DNA of 64,000 bases from Dioscorea cayenensis subsp. rotundata (lineage: Eukaryota; Streptophyta; Magnoliopsida; Dioscoreales; Dioscoreaceae). This document shows, piece after piece, positions 47,960 to 60,539 of the stretch (position 1 is the first letter of the stretch; every line of letters begins with the position of its first letter). Position numbers and translations under genes: made by a program. The notes beneath the pieces were generated by a model that was not told the DNA's origin, ran no database searches, and saw nothing but the letters and a program-made list of their open reading frames with translations. The stretch lies in NCBI RefSeq assembly GCF_009730915.1, contig NC_052477.1, positions 28,282,420 through 28,346,419 of the forward strand. The letters are read 5' to 3'.

Positions 47960-50840
47960 GACTTGTATGTTGACTGAGAAAATGAACTCGTTTGCCGACT
48001 CGAATTTGTTTATATATATATATTATAAAAGGGTATGTTGTTTTTAGTATAAATAATTGTTTGTCTATTTGTTTTTTTTTTTTTTAACATCTTTAATCTC
48101 ATTTTTTTATTAAAAAAATTAATATTCTAATTAAAAGAAGTAAAATGATCCGTCTGGTTAATTTTTACTTCTAGAAAGAAAAATCAAAGTGCTTTTCAAA
48201 TTTTAATTTAATTAAAATATATTTATAAAAAAATTATGAAGTTTCAAAATATCTCATTTGCAATGTTTGAGAAATTGTGGATAGTTGTTGTGGCTATCCT
48301 ACTAAAAACGTTAATTTATTGAATTAAAAAAAATCATTATATTTCAAAATATAGTAAAGAAAACAAGACCACAAATACTTAATTTACTAAATAAAATCAT
48401 TTTTTTGTGAAAAATATCTTGAAAATAGAGTCTATCAAATATATAGTAATAATTAACCGAACAAATTTCTAATTTAAACAAGATTAAATTAATAACTTCA
48501 TCCATCCACCTCACTAATCTTAACTTAAGCATTAAATGCAACAAGCCAAATTAAGCAACACACTAACAATAACCCAAACTCCAATTTTGGAAATTTTAAT
48601 CCATTTTAAAATACCAAAACAAGCTCAAAAAAATAAAGTTTTTTTAAAAAAAAAAAAAGCATACAGGTCTCTTTTAGGGGTCACATTTGAGGGTCTCCAA
48701 ATAAAGAGAAACGCGTTAAAAGAGGGAGGTGCTTGTCTTGAAATGCCTCGCTGGCTTCGAGTTCTGATAATGAGAGAGAGAGAGAGCATCACAAGCTCCA
48801 GGGTTTCACATGTGCACTTGCCGGCACGAATTGCGCGAATCTGCCACGTGGTGTGATACTGACCGTCAGATCTTGAAAAGAACTTTTGACAGCCGTTGAT
48901 GTATGGACCCCATGTAGCTTTTTTTCAACGCCTCGTTAGGTGAGTTTTCGGACGCGTTTCCAGTGCACCTGCCGGCGTGGTCTGGTCTGGTTTAACCAAG
49001 TTGGGTTAATTTAATTATTTTTTATTTATTTATTCATTTGTTATAGATTTATGTTAACATAAATTTTAAATTATGCTGTGAGTTGTTAAGATTAGTTTAT
49101 TCGCATAAAACCAAGGTGATGTCAGCTTAAGCTATTTAAGTTTGCGCGTGCTTTAATTAACTTAAGGTTTTTTGTTTTTTGTGTTTTTGTGTTTTTTAAT
49201 GAAGTGATGAACATTTAAATGAAACAATAAATGCTTTTAAAATTTATAAAGAGAAATTCCCACTGAAAGTCACAGAGGGCAACAGATGGAAAGCACTTGA
49301 GAGTCACATTGATGCACTATAAATGGAGGAGCTAAGATCACATATTTATAACTTTTTTTTCTTTAAGTTTTTTATAAAGAAGACAAGTGTGGTCAATAAA
49401 TAGGCAGATAAATACACTGATTATAGTAGTTTAATATTTCTTAAATATTTATTATATGAAACTAATTAATATGTGATTTAATTAGGTATACCATGTCTAT
49501 TTAATACTACTAGATTAATAAATTTCATAATAGACTCTATTGTATAACTTTAAAGTAGCAGAGAATATAATTTTTTATATAAAATTTATAATATAACTAT
49601 ATAAACAGTGCATGTATATTTCTCTATGCTGTTATATAATAAATGAACATTAGTGCTATAGTATATAAATGAACATTACTTTGCACTAATTTCAGTGTTG
49701 TTTGTGACACTTCTAAAAGTCATTGATAATTAAATTTTTTAAAAAAAAAAGAAAAAGAAATGGGACAAGCCACACTTTAATCGTTATGGTTTTTTTTGTG
49801 CATAGAAAATAATGGAATGCTAATTATTTTATAGCATTGAATTATTATTAAAGAAGTTGAAACGATAAAAATTTTGTATTTTTTTAAAAAAATGAAATAT
49901 AAGCAATTCATGTCGGAAATTTATACAAATACATATTTTATTTCTCAACATATCTATGCTCTTATGTTACATGAGTTGAGGTTTCGAATCTATATCCTTT
50001 AAAAGGTACAAACACCCTACCCAAAAGATCTAATGTTTATAGATCAAAAAGTCAGTACATAGTTATATAAATAAATCGAGTTCCAAAATACATATGCACC
50101 ACCTCAGTACGTTTACAATCATAAATTTAATTTTCCAGAAAATTGGGAGCTTGATTGATTAATAGTAAGACCAAGATCAGACTCCGGAAAATGAGTATTG
50201 ATTGGCATAAAAAGCCCACAAACCTAACAACCACTTGTTTAAATTATTGGGAGCAATTTCACTGGTTATAGAGAGTGCCGTAACAACTGTGGGCTTGGCC
50301 CAAGTAAGAATAGAATTGGGCCTCGGAACTGACTACATGTCAATGTGTTAACTAGGTCGTGCTGGGCCGGGGATAATAGCCCATAACCTGGGCCTTATAT
50401 ATATATATATATATATGATTAATGGTCGTGTTTTAAAATTATTTTTAAAAAATAATTAAAATAACACATGTAAAAAAAGTTTTATAATACATATATTTTG
50501 AATATTGAAATTGTATTTTATATGTAAATGAGAAATAGATATGGCTTAAACTTATTTTATTAAATAATTTTTTAACAAAAAAATATGTGAAAATTTCTTT
50601 CATGTATATTTAAAATCTTGAAATTAAGAGTAAATATTCCATATATATATATATATATTTATATCTAAAATTTTGAAGCATTTTATATCCAACCAAATTA
50701 ATACTAGCTACTTTATATATGCAAAAAGTAATATTAGTTTCAGTTTTAGCCTTTTAGGTGCATAATTATTTTAAGATTATATATATATATATATATATAT
50801 GCTTCCAAAGTAACGTATTAATTATTTATACTTTTTCTCA
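47960..50840. other. FER upstream region and AT-rich intergenic DNA
   Basis: 48000-48650 is AT-rich. A less AT-rich island at about 48660-48990 has a GA repeat (48774-48787) and a GCCACGTGG G-box near 48845, and may be a distal regulatory region of FER. From 49000 on it is AT-rich, with (TA)n tracts near 50397, 50640 and 50780. No gene is supported. Confidence 0.5.
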
Positions 50841-51279
50841 AATTTTTGGTTTTTTTTAAATTTTTAGTTTTTTTTTATTTTTTAAATGAAAATTTAAAAC
50901 CAAGTAGTTGGTCCAACCATCCGGAATTGGTGGGCTGTGCGAGCCCACTATACCGCCACTATAGTTTGTTGATGGGCCGTGTTGCTGCACAGGCTCGCAC
51001 CAAGCCTGGTCTGCCTCCAACTCGGCACGGCCCATTTGACATTGCCTTGCTGGCTAGATCGATGGCGCATGCAACGCCAAAGTCCCAAGTGAATAATGAA
51101 TATATATATATATATATATATAATAGTGTAAATGTCCAGCACCAACAGGCACAACAATAACGTGCATCACAAATCAACAAAGTTCTGGTCAAAAGTCATA
51201 CACCAATTCCAATTGGGTTTATGACATGCTACCTTAGTCATAACGTCACAAATCAGCACATATGTAACGCTGCAGGAGA
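50841..51279. other. Spacer with a GC-richer patch
   Basis: 50920-51075 is less AT-rich and contains GGCACGGCCC- and GGGCCGTG-like words, which suggest an old transposon fragment. A (TA)n tract lies at 51099-51121. No gene was recognised. Confidence 0.4.
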
Positions 51280-51790
51280 ATTAGAAATTACCCAGATTTT
51301 TAAATAAGACGAGATGATTTCACCAGGTGGGTGCCAAACTTTCAACAATAACTGATTGAGAGAGAAGATGTGGTAAGGGAGAATTAGGAATTACCATGAG
51401 TTTGAAATCAGATGAAAATGACTTTTTGGGTGCCAGACTCTCAACCATAACTGATTGAGAGAGAGACGTTGTGATAAGTGAGAATAAGAAATTACCCTGA
51501 GTTTGAAATCAGATGAAAATGACTTCACCAGGCGGGTGCCAGACTCTCAACCATAACTGATTGAGAGAGAGACGTTGTGATAAGTGAGAATAAGAAATTA
51601 CCTTGAGTTTGAAATCAGATGAAAATGACTTCACCAGGCGAGTGCCAGACTCTCAACCATAACTGATTGAGAGAGAGACGTTGTGATAAGTGAGAATAAG
51701 AAATTACCTTGAGTTTGAAATCAGACGAAGATGACTTCACCAGGTGAGTGCTAGACAGACTCTCAACCATATATAATTGATTGAGAGAGA
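51280..51790 (-). repeat. 106-bp tandem repeat, ~4.8 units
   Basis: The word GAGTTTGAAATCAG occurs at 51398, 51499, 51605 and 51711 (spacing 101, 106, 106), with a diverged unit before the first. Each unit also has GGTGCCAGACTCTCAACCAT and GATTGAGAGAGAGACGTTG. On the minus strand each unit carries a donor-like AACTCAAG|GTAATTT and, before it, a 48-base stretch open in one frame (SGTRLVKSFSSDFKLK in the best units). Whether these are used exons is unknown. It may simply be a minisatellite. Confidence 0.85.
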
Positions 51791-52474
51791 ATGAATCATC
51801 TAAGCACGCAAGTAGATTTCTAATCTAGAAACGTTGTTTTCAATCGTCGGATGAAAATCCAACGGTTTTCATCGAGTTTTGAATTTCTGTCACTGTGTTT
51901 GTAAATGTCATTGTGTTTGTAAATGGTAGTACAGTAAAAAGTGAAATATATAGTATTTTGATCTCAATCATCTAATTAAAGATACATAGTAACACAATCA
52001 ATCACAACCCGATCAAGTTTATTTCTATAAACCCTAGAGTGTGAAAAGCGAATTAGATAATCACACTTGCAAATTCATTAGATGTCACCAGCATATATAG
52101 AATACAGAGATGTAACAACTTGCTAGGCAAAGTTGTTACATGTCAAAACGATTGTCTTAGCGAGCAAGTCACAAGGTTAATTGATGCACAAATCACGAGC
52201 ACATGCACATGATCTCACGGAGGTTGCTTAACACACAAGTCACATGGCCATGCACCTACTGTGCATGGATCGTGTTTGGCTAACAGAGTGAAAGTAAAAC
52301 TAAACTAACATAACAACACAATACATGCCTGATTGATATATAATACAATATTTTTATACTGTTCATCTTGATGCTACACTAGAATGTGCATGTCTCACAC
52401 ATTGAACAAGTACTACTTGTTTGTCAAACAAACAAGAGAGAATCTCACTGGCTGGAGAGGGAATATAATGGTAC
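51791..52474. other. Spacer between the tandem repeat and a possible first exon
   Basis: AT-rich sequence with a short direct duplication of GTCACTGTGTTTGTAAATG near 51888-51925. If the minus-strand exon at 52475-52596 is real, this would be its intron. No independent gene was seen. Confidence 0.4.
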
Positions 52475-52596
52475 CTTTTTTTTGTCCAAGTAGTGAATGA
52501 GGAGGATGTTGATGGAGAAGCTGGGGGGACACCATATTGCCGCCACAAGAGAGAGAACTCAGAGAAGTTGAGAAGGTTGTTCAGTGTCCTCTCCAT
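52475..52596 (-). other. Possible first coding exon of an unidentified minus-strand gene
   Basis: An ATG at 52596 opens MERTLNNLLNFSEFSLLWRQ and continues through YGVPPASPSTSSSFTTW to a donor-like AAAAAG|GTACCAT (exon edge 52475). Composition differs from the AT-rich surroundings and reads like protein. I could not link it to a family or find later exons. The 106-bp repeats lie about 700 bp downstream on the same strand. A weak call. Confidence 0.25.
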
Positions 52597-53740
52597 GATG
52601 TTGATACTATACCTACCTATAGATTCCCACGTTGTTGAGCTCTACTTAGCTTCGCTTCATTCGTCATTCCGTACTAGTACTACTGTACTAGTAACTAGTA
52701 GTGCACTATTGGTGCGCCATTCCGCCTTCCAATATATTGCTCACAACTGCGCATATAGTTCTCTTTTTTTTGGTATTTTGAGATGATTGAATGGTACCAC
52801 ATGCAGGTCCACAGCTGCTTCCTTCTTATCTTTGAGAATTAATATCTATTGTGAGACTCATCAGTGAGAGCTCTATTGGGATTTGGGAGTTTAAAACTCT
52901 TACGCTAAATAGGCTTTTGTCACGGTGACATAATTTTAATCAAATTAATATTTTTGTAAAATAGAATTTTCAACAAGTATATGCATGGAATGTATATATA
53001 ACCACGTAGATAGTTAGTGTTTCATGCATAAATACCATGTGTTTGTCACTACGTACAGCTGCCATTAATGTCAAATTTTTATTTCTAGCTATTGACCCAT
53101 CGGCTTGATTATATAAATTTTTTTGAATAAGTGTAAATAAACCATAGTTTTATTAAAAAAAAATTATATATATATATATTAACAAAAAAAATTATTGATC
53201 AGTTTTATACACCGAGATAATTAGTATTACAATATAAATTATTATTTTTATAATATATATTATTTAGTATAAAAATCGAGTTACCAATAAGATTTTTATT
53301 TTAATTAAACAATTCAAGTCATATTTTATTTTTAAGTTAAAGCTACGATGAACTTAAAACTTTGAATCAAAATCATATTTATCTTGAGCAAACATTATCT
53401 ATATAATTTCAAATTAAAAAAAAACAAAATAATTAATTTTTAAGTAAGCTCATGCATGTTTCCTGTGATAAAGCACATTTAATTTACAGTGAAACTTTTT
53501 TCACCAAACTTAAACTAAAAATTTATTTGAGTTTAACAAATATTTACTAAAACTCTCACTTTAGCACATCATTTTCAACAATATTTATGTTTGAAGCAAT
53601 ATTCATAAAATTAAACAAAAAATCATGTAAAGAGAAGCAAATTGAATTTTTTTTCTTATCAATATGAAACCATAAACTACTATAAAATTCAAATTTGTGA
53701 ATATATTTATAGATATAATTATATATATAAGCACTAAAAC
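52597..53740. other. AT-rich intergenic DNA
   Basis: No open frame with protein-like composition and no RNA gene recognised. A (TA)n-rich patch lies near 53165. Confidence 0.5.
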
Positions 53741-53748
53741 CCACAGGC

Positions 53749-53823
53749 CACGTGGCAAGCAAAGAAGAAGGTTGGACAGCAAATGCATGCATGATGCATG
53801 CAAAGCTGGTTACTTGGCACGTG
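53749..53823. promoter_or_regulatory. RY-motif and G-box cluster
   Basis: Two G-boxes (CACGTG at 53749-53754 and 53818-53823) bracket two perfect RY octamers TGCATGCA (53784-53791 and 53795-53802), eleven bases apart. RY elements bind B3 factors of the ABI3/FUS3/LEC2 type and, combined with G-boxes, mark seed and ABA-regulated promoters. The nearest downstream gene is the endo-beta-mannanase at 55215, about 1.4 kb away. A possible small non-coding exon (ATTTCAG|GGCTTG to TTCAAG|GTAAAC, about 54059-54112) lies between. Confidence 0.5.
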
Positions 53824-54964
53824 TCTCTTCAGTTTCTATCTAGCTAGCCTGGCGACACGTATCGTTTCTTGTTCCTATTCTTTTATTCTTTTATTTATAT
53901 TATCACACCGATGCTTAAAAGAACTTCATGAATATCAATCAATTAGAGATCACTGAGCATATATATATATCTAGATATGTATGTGTGTAATATTTTCTCT
54001 TCTTTAATTTCCTTGCAATGTTTGATCTCTATACTAATTCTAAGTGTTTTCATTTCAGGGCTTGTTTTGTGGATCTACTTAAGCGTTTGGCTAATCTGAT
54101 GCACGGTTCAAGGTAAACAAGTTTGGTCATTAGAAATGAATAAATCAACAGTATTAACTATTGAATGAAAAGATTGAATGAAAAAAGATTGAAAGGAATT
54201 AATCATTCATTCCATTGAAAAAAATAATAATTAAGGGAAAAAAACCCTGTTTAATTTCTGTTTCTGTTTATCTTTCTCCACTTTACTCAAGCCCAAATAA
54301 AAGAAGGGAATTGAAAGTGAAAGCCTTAAGTGAAATTTAAGCTGGTTGTTGAAGGACAATGGATATTGCACCATAAAGATTAAAAGCATTAATTACACTC
54401 TTTAGGATTACTTACCATCTAATATATTGCCCTCTTGCTTGTTATATTATAAATATTTTTAGTCTTTTTTTTTTCAGACTTAGTTATTGTTTGTTTTCGT
54501 CTCTCAACTGAAAATACATACAAAAATATAATTGATTCGATACATTGATAGAATAATATATTTTGCTCATCATTTAATGTAGATAATTTATTCACAGATG
54601 CATCTATCAAATGCCATATCAGCATATGCAAACATCTTAAATACTATATGTGTATAGATCATAGTTCCATTGTATATATATATAAGTAAGAGGGCCGGGA
54701 CTATTTTTAATTCTTCGGTTGATGTGAAAATGATATAAACATTATATCCACCTTTTCAAAAAATAAAATAAAATTGATATAAACGTAAAAGAAAAGGAAA
54801 AAAAGAAGAAATTGTTTGAGTGGTTGTTGCCTTTCAAAATCAATAACATATCTCACTGACAAGGATTGCCAATATATGGTTTCCTTGTGTAATACAAAAC
54901 TCACCCAAAGGAATCTGATCATCAAGCTGTGAAAACAGTCCTTTCTAGAAGTGCAAATCCAGTG

Positions 54965-55000
<36 letters not shown>
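54965..55000. repeat. (CAT)12 microsatellite
   Basis: Twelve consecutive CAT units, about 215 bp upstream of the mannanase start codon. Likely polymorphic. Confidence 0.95.
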
Positions 55001-55001
<1 letters not shown>

Positions 55002-55214
55002 TCATGCCCATTCCTTCATATATACTTAGTTTTCTTAGCCCCTCTTTCTCTTATTTCATGCCTTATAAGATAGATAGAGAGAGCTTCAAAGCATCATCTT
55101 GCGTCCAAGATAAGGTTATAATAACACTGCAAAACATTGTTGAGCTTCATCAAGTATATATATATATATATATATAGCCATGCTTAAGGCTACAATTGCA
55201 ATTAAGCACGTACT

Positions 55215-56646
55215 ATGGCTATCAAAGAGAAACAGCTCTTTCAAACCATGTTCTTATTGGCAACATTCATAGTTTGTGTAATAGAGATTTCCAATGCTCA
55301 AATTCAAAGGTTCATTGTTAAAGTTCTTGAGATTTTTTGAGCCATCAAATATAGTACTGTTTGATCAATTAATGTTTTCTTTCTTTTATCACTAATCTAT
55401 ATATGTCTCTTGATCAGGGTAAGTGATGACGAGTGGGAAATGGTGGAGAAGAAAGGGAACCAGTTCATCATCGGAGACTGGCCATTTTACGTCAACGGGT
55501 TCAATACATACTGGCTTATGATCTTCGCCGTGGATCCTTCGACGAGGGCTAAGGTCACCGATGTCTTTCAGCAAGCTTCATCGGCCGGTCTCACTGTTTG
55601 TCGAACTTGGGCTTTTAATGATGGAGGATGGAGAGCTCTTCAAAAGTCTCCTTCCTCTTATGATGAACAAGTATTTCAGGTAGTAGAATTTAGTTAACTA
55701 TAATTTATTCACATAACATAACGTAGTTAGTTAAAATAGACTAGCACATATCTATTACTATATATTGCAGGGGTTAGATTTTGTGATAAATGAAGCGAAG
55801 AAGTATAAGATTCGACTTATACTATCATTAGTAAACAATTGGGAAGCATATGGAGGGAAATCACAGTATGTTCGATGGGGAAAACAAGCTGGATTGAATC
55901 TAACTTCAGAGGATGATTTCTTCTCTGATCCCATAATTAAAGGCTACTACAAAGCTCATGTCAAAGTATTAATTCATTATTAATTACTTTTTTTTTTCTT
56001 GATTAGACACTTTGAAGATTAACAAATTTTTATTATTATTTTTTTGATTGATATGTTGATGGTGTAGAACATTCTTACAAGAGTAAATACGTATAATAAT
56101 GTGACTTACAAGGATGATCCTACAATTTTCGCTTGGGAATTGATGAATGAGCCAAGATGTCTTGCAGATCCTTCTGGTGATATACTACAGGTATGTTTTT
56201 GTGTAATCAGGTATTGTTATAAAGTCATTAGTGAATTTTCATGTGAGGTTATATATGAAAAATATTCATTTTAATCTGTCCAGTTAATATATATTTATGA
56301 TAATGTAATATACGTCTGGCACATCAACCACGTGTTTGAGATCACTTTTTAAACACTTTTTTTATTTTATTTTTTTGCATTATGCTTGAGAGTTTTCAAA
56401 GTTAAAACTTTTTAAACACAAAGCAAAGTAGAAAATCACTAAGATATGTTTTAGATTTGTATGTTTAATAAACCACGTTTTATTAAATAAAAAAATAATT
56501 TTTCTAATATTATATCACATCTTTTATATAAGATAATAAAGTTATTAAAGAAATCAGTATAAAGTAATGCAAATATATAAAATAAACATTCTAATATTAT
56601 ATTCAACATGCATCTTTATTTTTTTAGTTAAGTGAACCTTTTGTAC

Positions 56647-56681
<35 letters not shown>

Positions 56682-57939
56682 CCTCCTTATCTAATTATTG
56701 GGTAACAAGTCATTAAAGTGAAAATTTTTTAAATGGTCTTTTTATCTCATTTTTTTTATCTTTTATGTCACAATCTAGAGAGCTAGAGTACATATGGAGT
56801 GAAAATGAAAGCTATTAATTTATTGCAGGCATGGATTGAAGAAATGGCATATCATGTGAAGTTCATAGATAGAAAACATCTTTTGGGGATTGGAGTTGAA
56901 GGGTTCTATGGTTCGTCAACTCAAGAGAGGCTGCTAACAAATCCAAACACTTATGCATCAAAAGTTGGGACTGATTTTATCAGAAATCATCTTGCACTCG
57001 GCATTGATTTCGCTTCTGCTCACATATATCCTGATTCCTGGTATAATATTAAAAAAAACTAATACAAAATATCAATATAAAAATTAGCACGAATTATATG
57101 AAAAAAATGAATAAATCATATAAATTCAATATTAAAAAACAACAGAAGTCAGACAGACATATTTAAACTTATAATAATATTTAAATATATGAATAATTTA
57201 AGATAATACTAATAATCTTTCATTGTTCATGATCGATAAATTTATATTGATATATATAGATAAATTATGATTTTTTTTATTAATATTTGGGTTAGCAAGG
57301 ATTCGAATCTTTTGTTTCTAGTTTAGAAAGATATGAAATGCCAACTTATATTAAAGTAAAATGTACTTTGTTTCATTCAAATTTAAAAATTATAGGAAAT
57401 ATTAGTTATACAATTTCTAGATTAAAGATCAAAAGAACACTCATACTCAGTCAAACAACAAGCATAAAACATACTTACTGATCATATATATACATGATAT
57501 TTGCAGGTTATCAAGCACGGTATCGGATTCCTATCTCCAGTTCGTCGAATCATGGATGGAGGCACATATAGAAGACGCGGAGAAGGTGCTCGGAATGCCG
57601 ATAGTGTTCGGAGAGTTTGGAATAAGCTCAAAGGATTTGAAGTTCAACTTAACATTCAGAGATGAGTTCATTGATAGAGTGTACAAGACAATGTTGAATT
57701 CAACTAGAAAAGGAGGGAGTGGAGGAGGTTCACTAATTTGGCAGTTATTTCCAGAAGGAACTGATTACATGGATGATGGTTATGCTGTGGTTTTAAGTAA
57801 GTCTCCAAAGACTTGTGACATTGTTTCCCTTCAGTCTTGGAGACTTCAAAACTTCAATTCAAGGTGTTCTTGGAGATGCCATTGGGGTTGTAGAAAGAGA
57901 GGCCATCAAGATGTCTTTGATTACAATGGTGAGCTCTGA
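55215..57939 (+). CDS. MAN: Mannan endo-1,4-beta-mannosidase (GH5)
   Basis: Secreted endo-beta-mannanase that cleaves mannan and galactomannan backbones in cell walls, as in seed germination and wall loosening. Six exons: 55215-55309, 55418-55679, 55771-55965, 56068-56190, 56829-57040 and 57507-57939, all GT-AG, joining to 439 residues. A signal peptide ends near ISNAQ (about 29). Family landmarks are in order: [46 protein letters not shown], the acid/base glutamate in [11 protein letters not shown], the AHIYPDSW segment, and the nucleophile glutamate in IVFGEFGIS. Both catalytic residues are intact. The C-terminus has a Cys-rich basic tail ([15 protein letters not shown]). A (TA)n stretch at 55157-55175 is a plausible TATA region. 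The exact member (MAN2, 5, 6 and so on) cannot be assigned here. Confidence 0.94.
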
Positions 57940-59094
57940 TGAAATATAATATAAGTAAATACTTCGAATAATGTTTTCTAAGTTTGTATGATTGAGAACT
58001 ATTGGAGGACGATCCAATGGCTTTCTGTGTTTTTTCTTTTTTGCACTGTTATATACTGTTTACTACTGTATATAAATCATCATAACCGCAAAGCCAATGG
58101 TTGCTGTAACACATTACTTATTTATATTCGCTTTACAACTGGCTTGACTAAAATCTAGAGATCTCCCTAGATGTGCTGCCCTCACATATATATATATATA
58201 TGTGTGTATAGAGGTTAAGTAATGTATAGTGTGAGGAGAGTTGTATTCTATGTCGTATGTATGTTGGTGATGGTATGTTTATTTGTATATTGGGATATTG
58301 GATAATAAAAGGATAAAAATCATGCATGCTTCGTAATTAATTTATTGTTAATATATGTTTAAAATACTTAGCTAGTTCATGGTTATTAAATATTTTGGTG
58401 TGTTTATATTTTTAATATACTTAGTTATGTTTTCACTTAAAAATAAAAGTATTTTGATATTTGGGTCGTAATTAATTATCTCTTTTTTCACGTGAAAACA
58501 GAATAAATATTGAAATTAAACTGCCACGTAAATAACGTTACTCATTGAATAAAAAATATAATTTTATTTTTAAAAATTAATTAAATCACTTAAAAAGTAG
58601 TTTTGAGTTAAAAATTTTTTTAAGAAAAAAAAAACACTTTTGCTAGCTGGCCCTTTATAAGACTTTTGCTAACTTGCCCCTTTAAAGAACAAATGGATAA
58701 AAATAAAAAATAAGATAAAGGTTTTGGAACATGATTACTTAAAGAAAATTAATAAGGTTTGCATTAGTTTGATCATGATCTCTATTGAAGACTTTAAATG
58801 ATAATGTTTTTTTATTGATGTTGATTGGAGTACTGCCTACATGATACCAGTACAAGGAAAAATACAAGCTTCAACCCAACACTTAGAGATTATCCATCAA
58901 ATCTAATTATTTACATAAATATATTTTATAATTAATTTTAAGTTTTAATTAATATTGTTAAGAAAAATAAAAACCTTGAAGTTTGGAAGTGCAGTCCTTA
59001 ATAGTACTTTTGCTTTTTTTGTCACTCCCATTAAATTTGAATTTTGTTTTTAATTTTATATCAATTAAATTTTTTGAAACTGTAATAAAAAATA

Positions 59095-59215
59095 AAGTTT
59101 AAGTGAGAAAAAAATCAAACCCTAAATCTTTCACATAAAAAAAGTTTAAGTGAAGAAAAAATCAAACTCCGAATCTTCAGTGTAGATAAAATTTAAATAA
59201 AAAAAAAATCAAGCT
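59095..59215. repeat. Imperfect ~50-bp tandem repeat
   Basis: Three degenerate units share AAGTTTAAGTGA, GAAAAAAATCAAAC and AAATCTTCA-like segments in the same order. It is probably a decayed minisatellite. Confidence 0.6.
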
Positions 59216-59534
59216 TTTAATTTTCTGTATGTGAAACAATAGCACTATCATCTAATTATTGCACTCATATTGTCCTAATAAAATTTTCTTTTGCCTTATA
59301 GTTTGCATTTATACATTTCAATTAAACTTCCAAAAATTTAAGGTTTTTTTTAATAATTATTTTTATTACTAAACATCTATTATTAATTAAAATTTAAATT
59401 TTAGATATTAAAAATAATTATTTTTAATTAATATTTTTAATATTAATTAAATTAAAATTCAGCAAGTAGTGAATGGCAAATAATATTTTTTTGTTTATCT
59501 TAATATTTTCACTAAACCACATATAAATATATAT

Positions 59535-59677
59535 ATGAACCCATATCTTTCTATGAAGATCCTCGTACTTGTTGGATCAATATTCAATACTCCATTCTCT
59601 CCTGTATGAACCCTATGTTTTCTATGAAAGATTCTCGTAGTTGTTGGATCAACATTCAATACTCCATTTTCTCATGT
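59535..59677. repeat. 71-bp direct tandem duplication
   Basis: Two adjacent copies start ATGAACCC and contain GTTGGATCAA and ATTCAATACTCCATT (59535-59605 and 59606-59677), with about ten differences. The duplication is local and moderately old. Confidence 0.85.
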
Positions 59678-60539
59678 TTACGCTCTTTCTCTAAATTCAA
59701 GCTCCCTCAATTTTTTTTTATACGTTTTTTCTCACTTTTCATTATTTGCGAGTATCTATGAAGATGCATATACGATGTTTAGTGAATATATATATATATA
59801 TATATATACTGTCATGTAAATGGCCCGCATGTGTCACATAAAGTTGATGTTACAAAATCAATAGCAATTGCCCAGTTCACAGGAACCACTAGTTTGATAA
59901 AAAAATATTCTAAAGACTAATAATGAGAACATAGATCAAGTGATGGTGAAATAATAAACATCCCTTTATGCTTGGGCTGATATTCACACATGATGGTGAT
60001 TTTTGTAGTTAATCATCCATTTAATTTCATAAAAAAGGATTCGGATAAATTGAGAGGAGGTTTTAGTAATCAATTATAACAACCAAAATACCAAAATAAG
60101 GTGACAATATTTTTTTATAAAACTCTCAGTACAACAGTGACAATATTTTTAGCTTTTATAATTATATAGTAAGTATTTGGTTTAATTTAAGAAAAAGTGA
60201 AAGATAGTGAAGGTGGTTAGATATATCTAGTTATGATGGGAGGGAAAACTATGGTTTTTATAACTTTGTGAGAACTCCTTTATTTAATAATTAGGTACAA
60301 CTAAAATAAATTAAGATAAAATTAACTAATTAAAGTTAAAGAAGAAGTCTCCAGATACAATTCTGTAATATCACAGCACAAGACCATGACATAAAACATA
60401 AAACATAGCAGCCAAGTATTTGAGCTAAAAGAAACAAGATACTGTCAATATTGACCTAAACACAACCAAAATGTGGCATAAATAACAGTAAACTAATCAC
60501 TGTTTGAGTGATAGATAGAGAACTCCTAAGGTTATAATA

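Larger units (their letters stand above)
57940..60539. other. AT-rich intergenic DNA
   Basis: It begins with the mannanase 3' UTR. It contains two small direct-repeat families (59095-59215 and 59535-59677), a (TA)n tract near 59788-59808, and a doubled CTTTTGCTA(G/A)C phrase near 58637-58680. No gene was recognised. Confidence 0.55.

Noticed and set aside
51280..51790. CRISPR array
   Set aside because: The 106-bp units are head-to-tail repeats without unique spacers, in a plant nuclear genome.
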